Numbered from the stretch's first letter, positions 17,201 to 26,107 are shown. The stretch: 64,000 bases of DNA from Dyadobacter sp. LHD-138 (GCF_030929615.1 NZ_JAVFVU010000015.1:62001-126000); one strand, 5' to 3'. Notes: a model not told the origin generated them from the sequence alone. Numbers and translations: made by a program.

Positions 17201-18204
17201 ATGGTCTGCAAACCAGACACATTTGTCTGGTTATCGGTGACGGTGGGCGTACGATTTCTGTAAGAAATCTGGAGGGTCTTGGCGCTCCCATCGATACCGA
17301 ATGTCCTTCCCTCGGTGGCCGTGCCTGTTATATTTGCCTTCACTTCGAAATAGTGGACCGAATTGGCAGGGAGCACACTCCGTGGAAATCGCCAGGAGAG
17401 CGTCTCGCCGTTACCACTGACAGTTCCACTACTAGGCCCGTAATATGAATTGCCTCGTTTAAGAGAAAAGCTGCTGATATCGGCGTCAGTATAGGTTCCG
17501 GTTGTCTTGATGTTAATGTCGGTTATTTCTATGTCCAACGGCCCTACTTCTACTTTAAAGGTATGCAGCAAGTGAGCGATCTCGTCCCTCGTTGCCTTGC
17601 CAGCCGGCACAATTTCGGTTGAGTAGGTCACTTTGGGAACAACAATCGTTTGTAATCCGGCTGCATTAGTTTGTTGGTTATCGACGACGGGTAAATTGTA
17701 ATAGTATCCAATGTTCAGGGGGTCGGTGGCTCCATTGATACCAAACGTGCGCCCTCCCGTTGCCGTCAGGGGTACATCCGCCGTTAAAAAGAAATAAACA
17801 GTGGAAGGGGAAGCCAATCCAATTGATCTTCCGCGAAATTCGAGCGTCTCTCCGGCACCACCTAGGGATGCAGTCGATTGGAAGAGCTGGGCATCTGCCA
17901 GATTGGCGTTGGTGGTATTGTACCAGAGTGTGAATCCGCTAATATCTGCCGACTTATAGGTTCCTGTCGTCTTGATAGCGACAGGGCCCACCGTTACTCC
18001 TCCCTGGTTACCCACCACTACTTTAACTTTATAGATCAGGTGCTTGGAGGTGCCAACGGGCACGCCGGCCGCGCTCAGCGGTTCCGTGGTATACGTCACC
18101 GACCGCTGCGCCATCGCAAGCTGGCTAATCAGCATCAAAGCCATGCACCAAACGGGCAATAGCCCGCCGCTGGGGATTCGTTTATTTGTAAAGAAATTTT
18201 TCAT
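14272..18204 (-). CDS. Large secreted repeat protein with T9SS C-terminal sorting domain
   Basis: The chosen ATG at 18204 gives a 1310-residue protein with a signal peptide (MKNFFTNKRIPSGG, then a hydrophobic core ending AMAQ). An upstream ATG at 18255 would add 17 unlikely residues. Seven repeats of about 145-155 residues follow. Each opens with VTYTTE or a variant and has ILKVVVG, GTYxxxDISxF, GAGETL, STTYFLVNADV and TAGKTFGING. The pattern resembles the N-terminal domain associated with BNR-repeat neuraminidases (from memory). The C-terminus has PLPVTLVSFHAKAEENVRQL, FPNPFSEYVKVKF and LLTIRSAAGEVTKKVVKE, a T9SS type A region. Repeats four and five are nearly identical in DNA. It is probably a cell-surface or released protein; its ligand is unknown. 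Confidence 0.85.
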   Translation of the reverse strand: MKNFFTNKRIPSGGLLPVWCMALMLISQLAMAQRSVTYTTEPLSAAGVPVGTSKHLIYKVKVVVGNQGGVTVGPVAIKTTGTYKSADISGFTLWYNTTNANLADAQLFQSTASLGGAGETLEFRGRSIGLASPSTVYFFLTADVPLTATGGRTFGINGATDPLNIGYYYNLPVVDNQQTNAAGLQTIVVPKVTYSTEIVPAGKATRDEIAHLLHTFKVEVGPLDIEITDINIKTTGTYTDADISSFSLKRGNSYYGPSSGTVSGNGETLSWRFPRSVLPANSVHYFEVKANITGTATEGRTFGIDGSAKTLQISYRNRTPTVTDNQTNVSGLQTIVIPKVTYTTQAVPAASVLQGTSDKLLYILKVVVGSESPVKLKSIALPTKGNYTTSEISEFKIWQNSSPSLTNATSSGTVGAVTGAGETLSMFFLRGDLAANSTTYLLVSANVKSDATAGKTVGINGTGAAFDINYYTPIPIPTNNSQSDAGGLQTIVAPTVTYTTEAVPAANVLQGTVDRSVYILKVVVGPAAPVTLSSVSIKTSGTYAPSDISQFVIWRNTAPSKTGASYWAADASLTGAGETLTLGGAAQTLGAGSTTYFLVNADVKPGATAGKTFGINGASNVLNITYTSPPPTITNNQNDVAGLQTITAPTVTYTTEVVSAANILQGTVDRSAYILKVVVGPAAPVTLSSVSIKTSGTYATSDISQFAIWRNTAPSKTGASYWGADASLTGAGETLTLGGAAQTLGAGSTTYFLVNADVKPGATAGKTFGINGASNVLNITYTSPPPTITNNQSDVAGLQTITAPTVTYSMESVPAANALQGTVNHLLYILKVEVGSVAPVTLSSVAINTSGNYTAADISQFRLWKNSTASLATASPIGTRGTVSATGTGEVLSFGLTEQALAANSTTYFFLSADIQSNATAGKRIGINGGASSTLNITYKNTTPTIINQNADVAKWQTIVAPTVTYSTEKTAASNAPPAATNHPFYVLKVVMGNGQGATLTNFNVTTNGNYAAGDISSFSLCQSDMPTVNAGAVNGRVLGSVIGSDNTSTGAGETLTFNTGNVSLAGGSTIYLIVMANIAPTGTLNKTFHINGASNPATLTFSGSSPSITNNQTNEAGMQTISTVPLPVTLVSFHAKAEENVRQLSWATTVEKDNDYFAVQRSLDAKNFTEIARVKGTAVGVQTHRYNYTDAEIVPAGAMLYYRLKMVDLDGSYAYSSIASCRDGNLQTLQATVFPNPFSEYVKVKFIPGETVTFHWVSMDGQSVGTVEKRVIPSSGESLITGLDKMLPGIYLLTIRSAAGEVTKKVVKE
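15785..16545. repeat. Recent 465-bp tandem duplication inside the T9SS repeat gene
   Basis: The segment starting at 15785 recurs 465 bp later, starting at 16250. Over about 295 bp I count only three base differences (for example CTCTGG/TTCTGG), with more beyond. The other repeats of this gene are much more diverged. A period of 465 bp keeps the frame (155 codons), so this is a recent in-frame repeat gain or a gene conversion. Confidence 0.85.
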
Positions 18205-18292
18205 GTTTTCCGGTTGTGAAATGATAGTTGAGGAATTCTTTTTTGCGTAGCGCAAATTAGTGTGTTGCAGAAGTACAGACTGTAAATTTTAA

Positions 18293-18306
18293 GACAAATG
18301 CTATCA
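18293..18306. promoter_or_regulatory. GACAAATGCTATCA motif upstream of the T9SS repeat gene
   Basis: This 14-nt string lies about 89-102 nt upstream of the T9SS repeat-protein start. It is identical to 19830-19843 in the promoter region of the hybrid two-component regulator and ScyD-like gene. It is therefore a candidate binding site of that regulator. The rest of the 18205-18630 gap shows no gene; no terminator with a clear U-tract was found after the ScyD-like gene. Confidence 0.5.
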
Positions 18307-18630
18307 AATTCAGGTCACGTGGACTGAAATGGTCATTTTTTTCGTGTTTTGGGAGCCGTTTTGGGCCAATCAATGCTTACAGCATCATGATTTCCCCTCC
18401 ACTTTTTGGCGCACTTTTGAACCAGCCTACATGTCGTTTTTTCGTAAAAAAAACGTTGTTTAAATGAAAGCAATACTGATTATTACAAACGAAAACACCC
18501 GAAAATTTCCGGGCGCCCTCATCCATAAACGCAGATACCGGATGACCGAATTTCCAATTAGAAACGGATCAGGTCATATGGTTCAACCTTATTCAAATGC
18601 ACGATCGCGTCAGGATCCTGCGATTCCAAA

Positions 18631-19674
18631 TCACTGAGCAGCCAATTTCATGATGAGGCCAGGTCCATAATACAAGACGTAATAGGTATCGGCCAAAGCA
18701 GAGCTTAACATGATGTCGACGGGTGTGATGGCCGGAGCCAGTAAGCTTTGACCGGCATCTTCCCCACTTGCAATGCGTCCACCCGCCGCCGAAAACCCAA
18801 ACTCGGTAACGACCAGCTTGCCGCTTGGCGCAAAAACAATATCCGTAAGGGCTGAAAATCCTGATTTGTAAACTTTGGGTTCGGCAGGAGTCTTTGAAGC
18901 GTCAATCTGGTAAATTTTGGATAATCCTCCCGGAAACGGAAAGCCGACCAGCGTGGTTACGTAGAAGCTCGACCCATCGTAAACGATCCCGGTAGGTACT
19001 GCATCGATGGTTGGAGGTCCTACCATCGGGCTCGTCGGATTCGCCACATCAGGAAACACAGCATATATACTCAGCGCTTTGGAGTTTTTAGCACGGCGGA
19101 CAACAGCATTAGCTCCGGCATCTACGATGAAAAGGTCTCCGTCTGTACCAAATGTCAGGTTGTACGGGTTGGAATCTTTGGCATCGGGCGCGTTAGGATA
19201 TGCGTTCTTTACAAAAGTGCCTATGTCCTCCCCCGCCAAACTGCTCGCTTGAATGGGTTTGGTAACGCCGGGAACAAATTGAGATACATCAACAATGTAA
19301 AGCATATCGTCGACACCGTGTAAAATGTACAACTTTCCGTCGCTGTAAAGCAGGTGATTTAGTCCCTCAGGAGAGTTTTCCGGGCTCATTTTCGAAACGA
19401 ATCCGGTAATCACGGGATATTTTTTCCCCGAAGCTGTGATGAGTGTAACCTGGCCATCATTCTCCTTACCGCTGCCAGCCTCGGTAACCCATGTGTTGCC
19501 ATGGGCGGCATCGGCTAAGCCAATAGGCGATTTAAGATCCGTTGCAAAAGGTGCACCGACCGGTGCAAACGCCTGCGGACCGCCGATTCTGTGGTCCTGC
19601 ATACAGCCAATTGTACCAAAAAGAAGGCCGGAAATAACAAGCAATGAACGAAAGCGAAACTGTTTTGTGATCAT
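18631..19674 (-). CDS. ScyD/ScyE-like six-bladed propeller lipoprotein
   Basis: This 347-residue protein has a lipobox ending at C24 (FGTIGC), so it is probably an outer-membrane or surface lipoprotein. The propeller-type sequence includes PIGLADAAHGNTWVTEAGSG near residue 50, NPYNLTFGTDGDLFIVDAGA near 168, PTGIVYDGSSFYVTTLVGFP and LTDIVFAPSGKLVVTEFG. This is the ScyD/ScyE family pattern, named after cyanobacterial scytonemin genes. Bacteroidota members have no proven role. It is divergent from the hybrid two-component regulator, with a 277-bp shared promoter region carrying a direct repeat, so co-regulation is likely. Confidence 0.75.
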   Translation of the reverse strand: MITKQFRFRSLLVISGLLFGTIGCMQDHRIGGPQAFAPVGAPFATDLKSPIGLADAAHGNTWVTEAGSGKENDGQVTLITASGKKYPVITGFVSKMSPENSPEGLNHLLYSDGKLYILHGVDDMLYIVDVSQFVPGVTKPIQASSLAGEDIGTFVKNAYPNAPDAKDSNPYNLTFGTDGDLFIVDAGANAVVRRAKNSKALSIYAVFPDVANPTSPMVGPPTIDAVPTGIVYDGSSFYVTTLVGFPFPGGLSKIYQIDASKTPAEPKVYKSGFSALTDIVFAPSGKLVVTEFGFSAAGGRIASGEDAGQSLLAPAITPVDIMLSSALADTYYVLYYGPGLIMKLAAQ

Positions 19675-19816
19675 AATAATTTGGGTGAGGTTGGTTTAGA
19701 ATTGTATTTTATCGCGGAATACTTTCAATAGCCAATGCTTTCGAAACAGCATAAGCGATATGGGTCGGAAGCGCTTTTTTTGTCAGGCAAAAGTAGTGTT
19801 GTGCCATGCAGACACA

Positions 19817-19854
19817 CTATCATTTTTTGGACAAATGCTATCATTTTTTAGACA
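19817..19854. promoter_or_regulatory. Direct repeat, spaced 21 bp, between the ScyD-like gene and the hybrid regulator
   Basis: CTATCATTTTTTGGACA (19817-19833) recurs as CTATCATTTTTTAGACA (19838-19854), with one mismatch. The start-to-start distance is 21 bp, two helical turns, as expected for a dimeric or AraC-type DNA-binding protein. It lies just upstream of a TATATTTG -7 element for the regulator gene and overlaps its -33 region, which suggests autoregulation and control of the divergent gene. Confidence 0.55.
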
Positions 19855-19860
19855 TTTCTC

Positions 19861-19868
19861 TATATTTG
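19861..19868 (+). promoter_or_regulatory. Bacteroidota-type -7 element of the hybrid regulator gene
   Basis: TATATTTG matches the TAnnTTTG consensus exactly. It lies 83 nt upstream of the GTG start and directly after the 21-bp-spaced direct repeat. No TTTG is seen at the -33 position, which fits a promoter needing an activator. Confidence 0.5.
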
Positions 19869-19951
19869 ATAACTTAATGGCAGTTTTTTCGGTAAAGTCA
19901 CCACCGGGAGCTTAGGCGGCCGTTATGCATCAATAACCATTCCCCAACGTT

Positions 19952-22900
19952 GTGAAAATACCGCTTCTTTTACTTTTACTGGTTTGCGTGCAGGTCCGGG
20001 GACAAAAGCCCTTGTTCAATAGCCAGGTTCATTACAAAGTAGATGACGGTTTGCCGCAAAGCTATGTGAGTAGTATTGTTCAGGATGCCGACGGATTTGT
20101 CTGGTTTGGGACACTAGGCGGACTTGCCCGCTACGACGGGAAGAACTTCCTTTACTTCCTGCCCAATGCCAAGGATTCCAACAGCGTTTTATCCAGTGTG
20201 ATCGTATCGGTAAAAAAGGGGCCGGGGAATCGTTTTTTTATAGGTTATGAAAACTGGGACAAGGAAATTTTCGATCCGCTGAAACAGCGTGTGGTATCAA
20301 AAGGTCTGATAAGATGGATGGAATCTCAAAAGTTGTTGACCGCGGAACTGGTCGATTCGCATGGACGCATGTGGATGCGCGACAAGCGTTCAGCCTTTGT
20401 TCTTGCCCTTCCTGAAAAAAATAAAGTCACCAGGTTTGACAGTACGCAAAAGAATTCCCCTCCAGGTGTTATCATTACCTTGACCGAAGACATCAGAGGC
20501 GACATTTGGGCCTTTCATTCCAAAGGTATATGCAAGTATGATTCGGTCAAAAACAGGTTCGATCTGAAACCCTTCAATATCCCCTTTTCGCTGGGCGGGT
20601 TGTATGCTTACAAGACTTGTGCGCTTCCTGATGGGCGGCTGGTTACAACGGATCGGAATAAGTTGATCGTCTTCGATCCGCGTTCTGGGAAATTCTCAAC
20701 CGTCAGCATTCCAGGGTCTGAGCAAATATCCGCCGAACGTCCTATGCTGGGCGTTGGGCCCGACCGAAACTTATATTTTGTGGCAGGCAGCAGTGTTTAT
20801 CGCTGGCTGCCATCCGGTGATTTTGAGCTGGTTTGGAAAGTTCCTGACAGCTTTGGAGAGTCCAAGGAAGTTATCAGTTTTTTCATCGATAGCACGAGTG
20901 TGCTCTGGGTTGGAACCAACGCAAATGGGGTGTACAAAATCAATCTCAGGGCCTTACCCCTATTTGCTTCTGCCTACCAAGACAATTTCCATAGCGACGT
21001 GCTCAATCTGCTGCCTGGTTTTTCCAAAGTCGTGCCAACTGCGTGGTTAAAGGAAAAGTGGTCATACGGCTTCAGATACCACTATACCCAAAGCGGAGCA
21101 CTGATCTGTAGCATGGGCAAGGGACCGGGGGCCAACATGCATCCCGTCGTCTTAAAATACGAGTACGGGCAATGGCGTGCCTTACCCATGCCGGCAGGTA
21201 AATTTGCGGATATTACGGGTCTTACAAGTATAGGAGAAAGCATTTATGCAATTGACTACCAGGGCGGTTTGTGGACCTGGGAAAAACCTGACGAGCTACC
21301 AAAATTTGTGGACTTAAACAAAGTGATCACCCTGTCTGCGGTTATTGGTTTGGCAACAGACGGCAACGCTTTTCTGGTGCTTACACAACGGGATGGCATT
21401 TTTAAATTTCGTGACAATGCACTGGTCAAGTGGTATAAGGCGAACGAGCCACAAAAAAGTACAATTCCCTTTGTGGTCCGCTATTTTACGGGAATGATTC
21501 CCAACCCGTCTGATCAGAAACGATTCTGGATTGGTACGATGGGAGATGGTCTGATCGACTGGCATACCGAAAAAGGCTTTCAAAAGGTATTAAATGAAAA
21601 GGACGGCTTGCCGAGTGCAGTTATTTACACCATGGCAACGGATCTCGGCAAACGTATGTGGGTCGGGACAAACAAAGGGCTTTCACTCATTGATTCCAAG
21701 CGTTCAAAGGTATACACTTTTCAAAAACCGGACGGTTTACCGGGAGATGAATTTAACCGTTACCACGTATTCAGCTTTACCGACGGGCGGCTTGCTTTTG
21801 GTGGCGTGGAGGGATATGTAGTCATTAATCCCGAACTGTTTGCGCCCGATACGAGCAGCCCTCAAACGGCCTTGACGGGACTGTCAATAAAAAACAAACC
21901 TCAGATTTTTGGTAAGTCTCCCTGGATGGACGCGCCGCTCAATGCGCTAAAAACCATCGCATTACCTTATGATCAAAACTACCTGTCGATCTCCTATGCC
22001 GGTATTGCTTTTGGGAATCCGGGGAAGCTCACCTACCGTTATATGCTGGAAGGTTATGACAAGGAATGGAATCTCAATGGCAATGCAACCATCGCAAATT
22101 ATACCGGTCTACCGCCCGGAAAATACACGTTCGCTGTCAATACAGCCAATACTTCCGGAAAATGGAGTACGTTCGTCAAAAGGATCGAAATTCGGATTAC
22201 ACCTCCTTTTTGGGCTACCTGGTGGGCATATACGCTCTACGGCCTGTTGCTTTTGGCGGCTGTCAGGACTTACTGGAAATTCAGGGAAAAGCAATTACGG
22301 CTGCACAATGAGGTCATCATCGGGCAAGTCAAAGCGCATCATTTGCAGGAGCTGAATGTAGTAAGGACCCGGTTTTTCGACAACATTACGCATGAGCTGC
22401 GTACACCGCTGACGCTCATCATCACCCCGCTCGAAAGGCTGATCCGACAACCGGAACTATCGCAGATAAGCCTGAAAAACATCGGCTATATCCGGGAAAA
22501 TGCAAACAGACTTCTGGGCACCATCAACCAGATGCTGGACATTTCCAAAATTGAATCCGGAAAAATGCAAACGAACCTGGCCGTGGGCAACCTTGCAGAA
22601 TACGTCGTCCAATGTATCCATGCTTTTATCCCGGAGGCAGAGCGAAAGGGTATCAGTTTAATGCAGGACGTAAAGAACGAAGCAAAATTATACCATTTCG
22701 ATGCTGACAAATGGGGCAAGATTATTTTCAATCTATTGAGCAATGCCATAAAGTTTACGCCGCACGGAGGAACAGTTAACCTGTCTTTAAGCGCTGAAAA
22801 TATTGATAAAAATACGGAGGAGGTCATTTTGGTTGTCCGGGACACCGGCGTTGGTATTGGTCAGGAGGCCGTGCCCCACATTTTCGAACGATTTTACATG

Positions 22901-23908
22901 GCCAATGACAGCGCAACGCGGGAACAGGCGGGCACGGGTATCGGGCTGTCGTTGGTAAAAGAACTCGTGGAATTGATGAACGGACGCATTAACGTGGTTA
23001 CCGAGGCGGGTAAAGGCTCCGAGTTTATTGTTACGATCCCGTTAGTCCCGGTGCACTACGCATCCGAAATATATCCCGACACTTTACCCCCAGATTTATC
23101 CGAAACAAAGTTAGAAACCTCTGATTCCGCCTTGGGGCCTGAAATGCCCTTGTTACTGGTGGTGGAGGACAACGAAGAACTCCGGCAGTTTTTAACGGAA
23201 AGCCTTCGGGAAAACTGGCGCGTGCTCACCGCATCGAACGGAAACGAAGCAATGCAGGTGATTTTTGAAGAAATACCTGACCTGATCGTAAGCGATGTGA
23301 TGATGCCGGGCATGGATGGTTATGCGTTGTGCCAAAAAGTAAAATCGGATGTGCGTACCAACCACATTCCTATTTTATTGCTGACAGCCAAGGCGGCGCA
23401 AAACAGCCGTATGGAAGGTCTCGTTGCTGGTGCCGACGACTATTTGTCAAAACCATTTCATTTGAACGAACTCGAACAGACGATCAGCACGAGACTTTTG
23501 CAGCGGGACAGAATAAGGAGGCACCTACAGCTGGAAATATTCCCGGCGGTTCCGCCAAGCACAACCGAGCGTACAAAAGATCAATTTATAAACAACCTTT
23601 ATGCTCAATTGGATAAGCTGATCAGCACATCTGATATGGACGTGCAAATTCTGGCCACTGCAGTCAATATGAGCCACCGTACCCTGGCCAGAAAACTCAA
23701 GACGCTTCTGGATATAACCCCCGTAGAGCTCATCAGGAGATATCGTCTGCAAAAAGCAGCCATTCTGCTCGCGCAGGGAGAAACCGCAACGCAGGTATCC
23801 TACCTGGTTGGCTTTGAAAGCCCATCGTATTTTTCACAATGTTTTAAAGAACAATACAGCGTTACACCGAGCGAATTTACGCACAATGCATTGAGTTTAA
23901 ACAAATGA
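19952..23908 (+). CDS. Hybrid two-component system protein (sensor kinase, receiver, AraC output)
   Basis: This 1318-residue protein starts with GTG; an in-frame TAA lies seven codons upstream and no ATG intervenes. It has a short signal peptide (to about residue 17), a periplasmic two-component-regulator propeller (WFGTLGGLARYDGKNF near residue 51, VWVGTNKGLSLID-like blades later), a Y_Y_Y domain (about 680-745) and a membrane helix (about 753-778). Then come HisKA with H814 in NITHELRTPLT, a HATPase, a receiver with D1115 in SDVMMPGMDG, and a C-terminal AraC HTH (ATQVSYLVGFESPSYFSQCF). All phosphotransfer residues are present. Such proteins sense a glycan breakdown product in the periplasm and activate nearby uptake or surface genes. 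Here the neighbours are T9SS and ScyD-like genes rather than SusCD. Confidence 0.93.
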   Translation: MKIPLLLLLLVCVQVRGQKPLFNSQVHYKVDDGLPQSYVSSIVQDADGFVWFGTLGGLARYDGKNFLYFLPNAKDSNSVLSSVIVSVKKGPGNRFFIGYENWDKEIFDPLKQRVVSKGLIRWMESQKLLTAELVDSHGRMWMRDKRSAFVLALPEKNKVTRFDSTQKNSPPGVIITLTEDIRGDIWAFHSKGICKYDSVKNRFDLKPFNIPFSLGGLYAYKTCALPDGRLVTTDRNKLIVFDPRSGKFSTVSIPGSEQISAERPMLGVGPDRNLYFVAGSSVYRWLPSGDFELVWKVPDSFGESKEVISFFIDSTSVLWVGTNANGVYKINLRALPLFASAYQDNFHSDVLNLLPGFSKVVPTAWLKEKWSYGFRYHYTQSGALICSMGKGPGANMHPVVLKYEYGQWRALPMPAGKFADITGLTSIGESIYAIDYQGGLWTWEKPDELPKFVDLNKVITLSAVIGLATDGNAFLVLTQRDGIFKFRDNALVKWYKANEPQKSTIPFVVRYFTGMIPNPSDQKRFWIGTMGDGLIDWHTEKGFQKVLNEKDGLPSAVIYTMATDLGKRMWVGTNKGLSLIDSKRSKVYTFQKPDGLPGDEFNRYHVFSFTDGRLAFGGVEGYVVINPELFAPDTSSPQTALTGLSIKNKPQIFGKSPWMDAPLNALKTIALPYDQNYLSISYAGIAFGNPGKLTYRYMLEGYDKEWNLNGNATIANYTGLPPGKYTFAVNTANTSGKWSTFVKRIEIRITPPFWATWWAYTLYGLLLLAAVRTYWKFREKQLRLHNEVIIGQVKAHHLQELNVVRTRFFDNITHELRTPLTLIITPLERLIRQPELSQISLKNIGYIRENANRLLGTINQMLDISKIESGKMQTNLAVGNLAEYVVQCIHAFIPEAERKGISLMQDVKNEAKLYHFDADKWGKIIFNLLSNAIKFTPHGGTVNLSLSAENIDKNTEEVILVVRDTGVGIGQEAVPHIFERFYMANDSATREQAGTGIGLSLVKELVELMNGRINVVTEAGKGSEFIVTIPLVPVHYASEIYPDTLPPDLSETKLETSDSALGPEMPLLLVVEDNEELRQFLTESLRENWRVLTASNGNEAMQVIFEEIPDLIVSDVMMPGMDGYALCQKVKSDVRTNHIPILLLTAKAAQNSRMEGLVAGADDYLSKPFHLNELEQTISTRLLQRDRIRRHLQLEIFPAVPPSTTERTKDQFINNLYAQLDKLISTSDMDVQILATAVNMSHRTLARKLKTLLDITPVELIRRYRLQKAAILLAQGETATQVSYLVGFESPSYFSQCFKEQYSVTPSEFTHNALSLNK

Positions 23909-24167
23909 TTTTTTTAAACAAACTCCTCTTCTCTAAGAAAGGGTTGCTCAGATTTAAAGTTAATTTTTCATAATCGAGATACGCAACGTTATGTAAATGA
24001 AGGGGATGTCTTGACTCGTACGATAATGTCCATCAGTTTGCGTTGAAATAATTTTTGGCGCAGGATTAATTAATTCTTTATAATTTATTGACTAATTGGT
24101 TGTAACTTTCTGATACAATCATTGCCGTTTGAAATATAATTGTCTTAAATAATCCATCATCGACGTT

Positions 24168-25367
24168 ATGAAAATTATTTTTATGATTCTATTGATGCTG
24201 CATTCATTTGACGCAGCTGCGCAACTCGACTGGCGTAACAGTACGCCGGGTTATCCCGATGGAGATCTGGACGGTCATACCTACCAGAATGTTGGTTCAT
24301 CGCCACCAGTAAATGTTTCGGTTGCATTGGCTGGCGGCGGGACTTTGGCCTGGCAGGCAAATTATCCAAGAGTTTTTACGACAGCGCCCAGCAGGCTGGG
24401 ATTGGGAGTCAACCATACTTCCAATGATCCGTCCACGTCCCTAGTATCGGTTACACTGTTATTTTCTGAACCGGTCTGTGGTTTAAATTTTAATTTATTT
24501 GAAATTGACAGAGGTGATTTGTTTACCGGCGCGGGAGGTGGATTTCAGTATGTAGATCAAGTTGTGATCACGGCTACCGATCAGAGTGGAGCAACGCTCG
24601 CAGATCCAGTAATCACAACCTCTCTATTTGCTACCGCAACAGGCAATACAATTACAGGCATTTCCAGTGATGCCACCGCGGGTGGTGGTGCACCTACTGG
24701 TGTGTCTTTTGCAGCAGGCAACTGTGTGAAAACTTTAACAATCACCTACCGTTCAACTTCAGACGCCAGGTTAAACCCTACCAACCAGCTTGTTTCCATT
24801 GGCAATATGAACTGGGGCACCGTCTTGCCTGTCACCCTTGTTTCTTTTGGAGGCCGAAAATCAGCGGAGGGAAACACGTTGAACTGGCAAACGACTTCCG
24901 AATCTGAAAGCTCACGTTTTAGTATTGAAAAAAGCAGCGATTCCAGGTCGTTTAGAAGCATCGGCACCGTTACAGCGGCCGGACAAAGCAATACCATATT
25001 AAATTATGCCTTTACAGATGCAGCGCCGTCTGAAGGTCATCATTACTATCGTTTAAAAATGATCGACCGGGATGAAACCTTCTCTTATTCACGTGTTATA
25101 TCTATCAAAAATTCAGACGATATTTATTGTAAAATCCAACCGGTTCACAATGAATTTATTGTGAAAACAAATGCTCCACAGCCCGAATTTTGGCTCTACA
25201 ACAACCAGGGAGCAGTAATTCCCTTTGAAACGGAATCCTGGGGAGCTCCGGGCAGTTACCGGCTAAAACCAAAGATCGATTTGCGACATGACCCAATGCT
25301 GCTAATTTTTAAAATTGTTTCTACCGAAAAAACATTTACATATAAACTTCTCAGAAGGCCTGATTAA
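24168..25367 (+). CDS. Secreted protein with T9SS-type C-terminal region
   Basis: This 399-residue protein has a signal peptide (hydrophobic core at 3-17, cleavage near DAAAQ). The N-terminal beta-rich domain (about 25-215) is of unknown type and includes VCGLNFNLFEIDRGDLFTG and CVKTLTITYRS. A linker VLPVTLVSFGGRKSAEGNTL and a fibronectin-like segment (SRFSIEKSSDSRSFRSIGTV, HHYYRLKMIDRDETFSYSRV) precede a short C-terminal region ending in FTYKLLRRPD. This is the usual architecture of T9SS cargo, though the final sorting motif is weaker than in the neighbours. It follows the hybrid regulator by 259 bp on the same strand and has its own terminator. Function unknown. Confidence 0.75.
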   Translation: MKIIFMILLMLHSFDAAAQLDWRNSTPGYPDGDLDGHTYQNVGSSPPVNVSVALAGGGTLAWQANYPRVFTTAPSRLGLGVNHTSNDPSTSLVSVTLLFSEPVCGLNFNLFEIDRGDLFTGAGGGFQYVDQVVITATDQSGATLADPVITTSLFATATGNTITGISSDATAGGGAPTGVSFAAGNCVKTLTITYRSTSDARLNPTNQLVSIGNMNWGTVLPVTLVSFGGRKSAEGNTLNWQTTSESESSRFSIEKSSDSRSFRSIGTVTAAGQSNTILNYAFTDAAPSEGHHYYRLKMIDRDETFSYSRVISIKNSDDIYCKIQPVHNEFIVKTNAPQPEFWLYNNQGAVIPFETESWGAPGSYRLKPKIDLRHDPMLLIFKIVSTEKTFTYKLLRRPD

Positions 25368-25468
25368 GCATGTGATGAGAAGAAAATATTATAAACTGTA
25401 ATCAAAGGACAGACTAGTCCTGAATAGCGATACAGATTTAAGATCAGTTTTAGTTACCGTGATTTGGG

Positions 25469-25505
25469 CCGTTGCAAAGTTATTCCTGCAACGGTCTACT
25501 TTTTT
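25469..25505 (+). terminator. Rho-independent terminator after the T9SS-like gene
   Basis: CCGTTGCA (25469-25476) pairs perfectly with TGCAACGG (25487-25494), followed by TCTACTTTTTTC. It separates the T9SS-like gene from the kdp operon. The remainder of the 25368-25807 gap has no gene that I can see. Confidence 0.75.
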
Positions 25506-25661
25506 CTACCTTGGATTTGATCGTCAAATAATTGATTTTATCGAACCCGCGGTGAAAATCGAACCCTTGCCTGGATATCCCTGCTCCGTTAAACCCGTTT
25601 GTTGTAGATGCCTATCGCAAAGAAATACGCCATCAAATAAATCCCAACCCCCCATCCATTT

Positions 25662-25685
25662 TGATAAACCCTATCATTTTGATAG
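25662..25685. promoter_or_regulatory. Alternating TGATA/TATCA half-sites upstream of the kdp operon
   Basis: TGATA (25662-25666), TATCA (25672-25676) and TGATA (25680-25684) alternate. The last two form the palindrome CTATCA-TTT-TGATAG (25671-25685). It lies about 125-145 nt upstream of the first gene of the kdp cluster. It is a plausible operator, but no regulator is known and no consensus promoter was found next to it. Confidence 0.35.
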
Positions 25686-25807
25686 CCTTCTTACCCCCTG
25701 GCAAAAACCCGAATTTCATTTAACCAGCAACAAGTCAACAGGTTAAAACCAGGTCCTGGATCATGGAACAGCTTTGGTATCGGTTCTTATAACTAAAACA
25801 AAAGGTG

Positions 25808-26086
25808 ATGAAAAACAAAATGACATACAGCGTTTACCAACGGATGCAGCGGTTTGCCTCCCTGACCGTCACGCTGGTATTGAAAGGCCATGTGAGCCGG
25901 GCAAAAAAATGCCTGGATGCCGTCGAAAGGCTCTATGCAAACGGAAGCGCGCAAACCAAAAATGCCATATCCAATGTCTATGTCTACAACCTGTCGATGG
26001 TTTTGGAAGTTCATCACATCGATGTTCAGCAGATATTTCCGGCTGGACTGCGCACCGAATACATCAAACAACGCAATGCTTATTAA
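25808..26086 (+). CDS. Small conserved-looking protein at the head of the kdp operon (DUF7674-like)
   Basis: This is a 92-residue soluble protein starting at ATG 25808 (a GTG one codon earlier is less likely). It is basic and mostly helical: MTYSVYQRMQRFASLTVTLV, VSRAKKCLDAVERLYANG, then AISNVYVYNLSMVLEV. From memory, proteins of this type (DUF7674) lie at the head of Bacteroidota kdp operons, but I could not verify the family. There is no membrane segment or catalytic motif. It lies 21 bp upstream of the first membrane microprotein and is surely in the kdp operon, suggesting a role in Kdp assembly or control. Confidence 0.7.
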   Translation: MKNKMTYSVYQRMQRFASLTVTLVLKGHVSRAKKCLDAVERLYANGSAQTKNAISNVYVYNLSMVLEVHHIDVQQIFPAGLRTEYIKQRNAY

Positions 26087-26107
26087 TACAATTTAAATCC
26101 CAGAATC

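Noticed and set aside
25741..25800. Possible sigma-54 promoter (TGGAAC...TTGGT) before the kdp cluster
   Set aside because: The spacing between the GG and GC elements does not fit; the GC is replaced.
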